A stretch of DNA of 64,000 nucleotides, taken from an uncultured Paracoccaceae bacterium (GTDB taxonomy: Bacteria; Pseudomonadota; Alphaproteobacteria; Rhodobacterales; Rhodobacteraceae). The notes under the pieces are model-generated. The model ran no database searches, was not told where the DNA came from, and saw nothing but the letters and a program-made list of their open reading frames with translations. The translations under genes were made by a program, and so were the position numbers. The stretch's first letter is position 1, and every line of letters starts with the position of its first letter. Below, piece after piece: positions 63,844-64,000 of this stretch. Where the stretch lies: NCBI GenBank assembly GCA_947494445.1, contig CANLVD010000013.1, positions 44,344 through 108,343 on the forward strand. The letters are read 5' to 3'.

Positions 63844-63978
63844 TCATCTCCAATTCAGAGCCGGGTTACCGTCACAAACGTCACCCCCCTTAAGGGGGGT
63901 GTGACAACTGTGACGCTGGATTAACCGTGTCACTGCCGTCACTTGTGACGCTTTGTGACGCTTGTGACGGGTGTTCAT
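63844..63978 (-). CDS. 44-aa basic small protein spanning the hexamer repeats, doubtful
   Basis: Starts MNTRHKRHK behind GGAGGG and overlaps the preceding stop as ATGA. The coding runs over repeated CGTCAC/GTGACG hexamers, giving RHK and CH repeats. It may be real, or a by-product of a non-coding repeat array (see the repeat at 63870). Confidence 0.35.
   Translation of the reverse strand: MNTRHKRHKASQVTAVTRLIQRHSCHTPLKGGDVCDGNPALNWR
63870..63969. repeat. Cluster of GTGACG/CGTCAC hexamers with a 20-bp palindrome (iteron-like)
   Basis: CGTCAC at 63870, 63879 and 63937; GTGACG at 63910, 63945, 63955 and 63964: seven copies in 100 bp, the last three spaced 10 and 9 bp. A perfect 20-bp palindrome CACCCCCCTTAAGGGGGGTG lies at 63882-63901. 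It looks like a replication origin or binding array for an element protein. Inferred. Confidence 0.55.
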
Positions 63979-64000
63979 TCCTCGACCCTCCAAGCAAAAT
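63975..64000 (-). CDS. C-terminal end of a gene entering from the right edge
   Basis: Only seven residues, FAWRVEE and a stop, are visible, overlapping the next start as ATGA. A replication protein such as a primase would be typical here, but these residues cannot identify it. Confidence 0.3.

Larger units (their letters stand above)
56228..64000. mobile_element. Integrated prophage-like element or phage satellite (right end outside window)
   Basis: Inserted at tRNA-Glu. Contents: integrase, AlpA-like protein, major capsid, ClpP-type head protease, HTH protein, three small related proteins, XRE repressor, coiled-coil protein, antirepressor, Nu1-type terminase small subunit and small ORFs. 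Base composition is visibly lower in GC than the core. From 61246 leftward, genes mostly overlap by 4-11 bp, reading as one operon ending with the integrase. No portal, large terminase or tail gene within 7.7 kb. Confidence 0.85.

Noticed and set aside
63508..63904. Plus-strand frames of 73 and 124 codons near the right edge
   Set aside because: They run opposite a coupled series of minus-strand genes with ribosome sites and overlapping starts, and have no recognisable domain.
1..64000. CRISPR array
   Set aside because: No regularly spaced identical repeats of 24-40 bp were seen; the hexamer cluster at 63870 is too short and too closely spaced.

Overview
The window looks like a chromosomal segment of an alphaproteobacterium of the Rhodobacteraceae (Roseobacter group). 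The evidence is the GC-rich and densely packed gene set, the short ProS without an editing insert, a single fused LolC/E-type permease, a class I PHA synthase, a glxBCD/glnT (mgs-like) cluster, a beta-oxidation locus headed by a MerR regulator, and an RTX matrixin. This is inferred from gene content; no database search was possible.

Layout. 1-262 is the start of a secreted protein running off the left edge. 507-7249 carries a periplasmic 5'-nucleotidase, an SRAP (YedK) protein, an unknown 370-aa protein, a sugar O-acetyltransferase, a DMT exporter, a DUF952 protein and pyrD. 7213-9468 (minus) is a MATE exporter plus two hotdog thioesterases. 9629-19543 is a fatty-acid (or DMSP-derived acyl) degradation locus: MerR regulator with two operator-like sites, a DmdC-like acyl-CoA dehydrogenase, a second acyl-CoA dehydrogenase, GST, thiolase and FadJ, mixed with small conserved-looking proteins. 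19666-25622 (minus) is a DMT exporter, an XRE-cupin regulator and glxB-glxC-glxD-glnT (N-methylglutamate synthase-like). 25746-28259 has an acyl-CoA ligase and an unknown membrane-anchored protein. 28353-31732 (minus) is proS-lolC/E-lolD. 31997-37584 (minus) is permease-hda-ppk-ppx. 37737-43889 holds a peptidoglycan-binding protein, nadK, glyA, an RTX matrixin with a surface-lipoprotein-like partner, and an acyltransferase. 43989-56094 holds a GST/TetR pair, two cytochromes c, a kinase, phaC, an aminotransferase, hom, glpX and recJ.

The right end (about 56228 to beyond 64000) is an integrated mobile element in the 3' end of tRNA-Glu(UUC). It has a tyrosine integrase, a small AlpA-like protein, a gpT-type major capsid protein, a ClpP-type head protease, an HTH protein, three tandem small proteins that resemble each other, a divergent XRE repressor with a coiled-coil partner, a BRO-N antirepressor and a Nu1-type small terminase. 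At the edge there is a dense cluster of GTGACG/CGTCAC hexamers. No portal, large terminase or tail gene is visible in this 7.7 kb, so a capsid-encoding phage satellite is a serious possibility. The far end of the element lies outside the window, so an ordinary prophage cannot be excluded.

How it works together. The core part supplies acyl-CoA turnover, amino-acid and nucleotide metabolism, lipoprotein sorting, polyphosphate and PHA storage and several exporters. The element supplies integration, capsid and DNA-packaging recognition functions under a repressor/antirepressor switch, apparently transcribed leftward as one operon that ends with the integrase.
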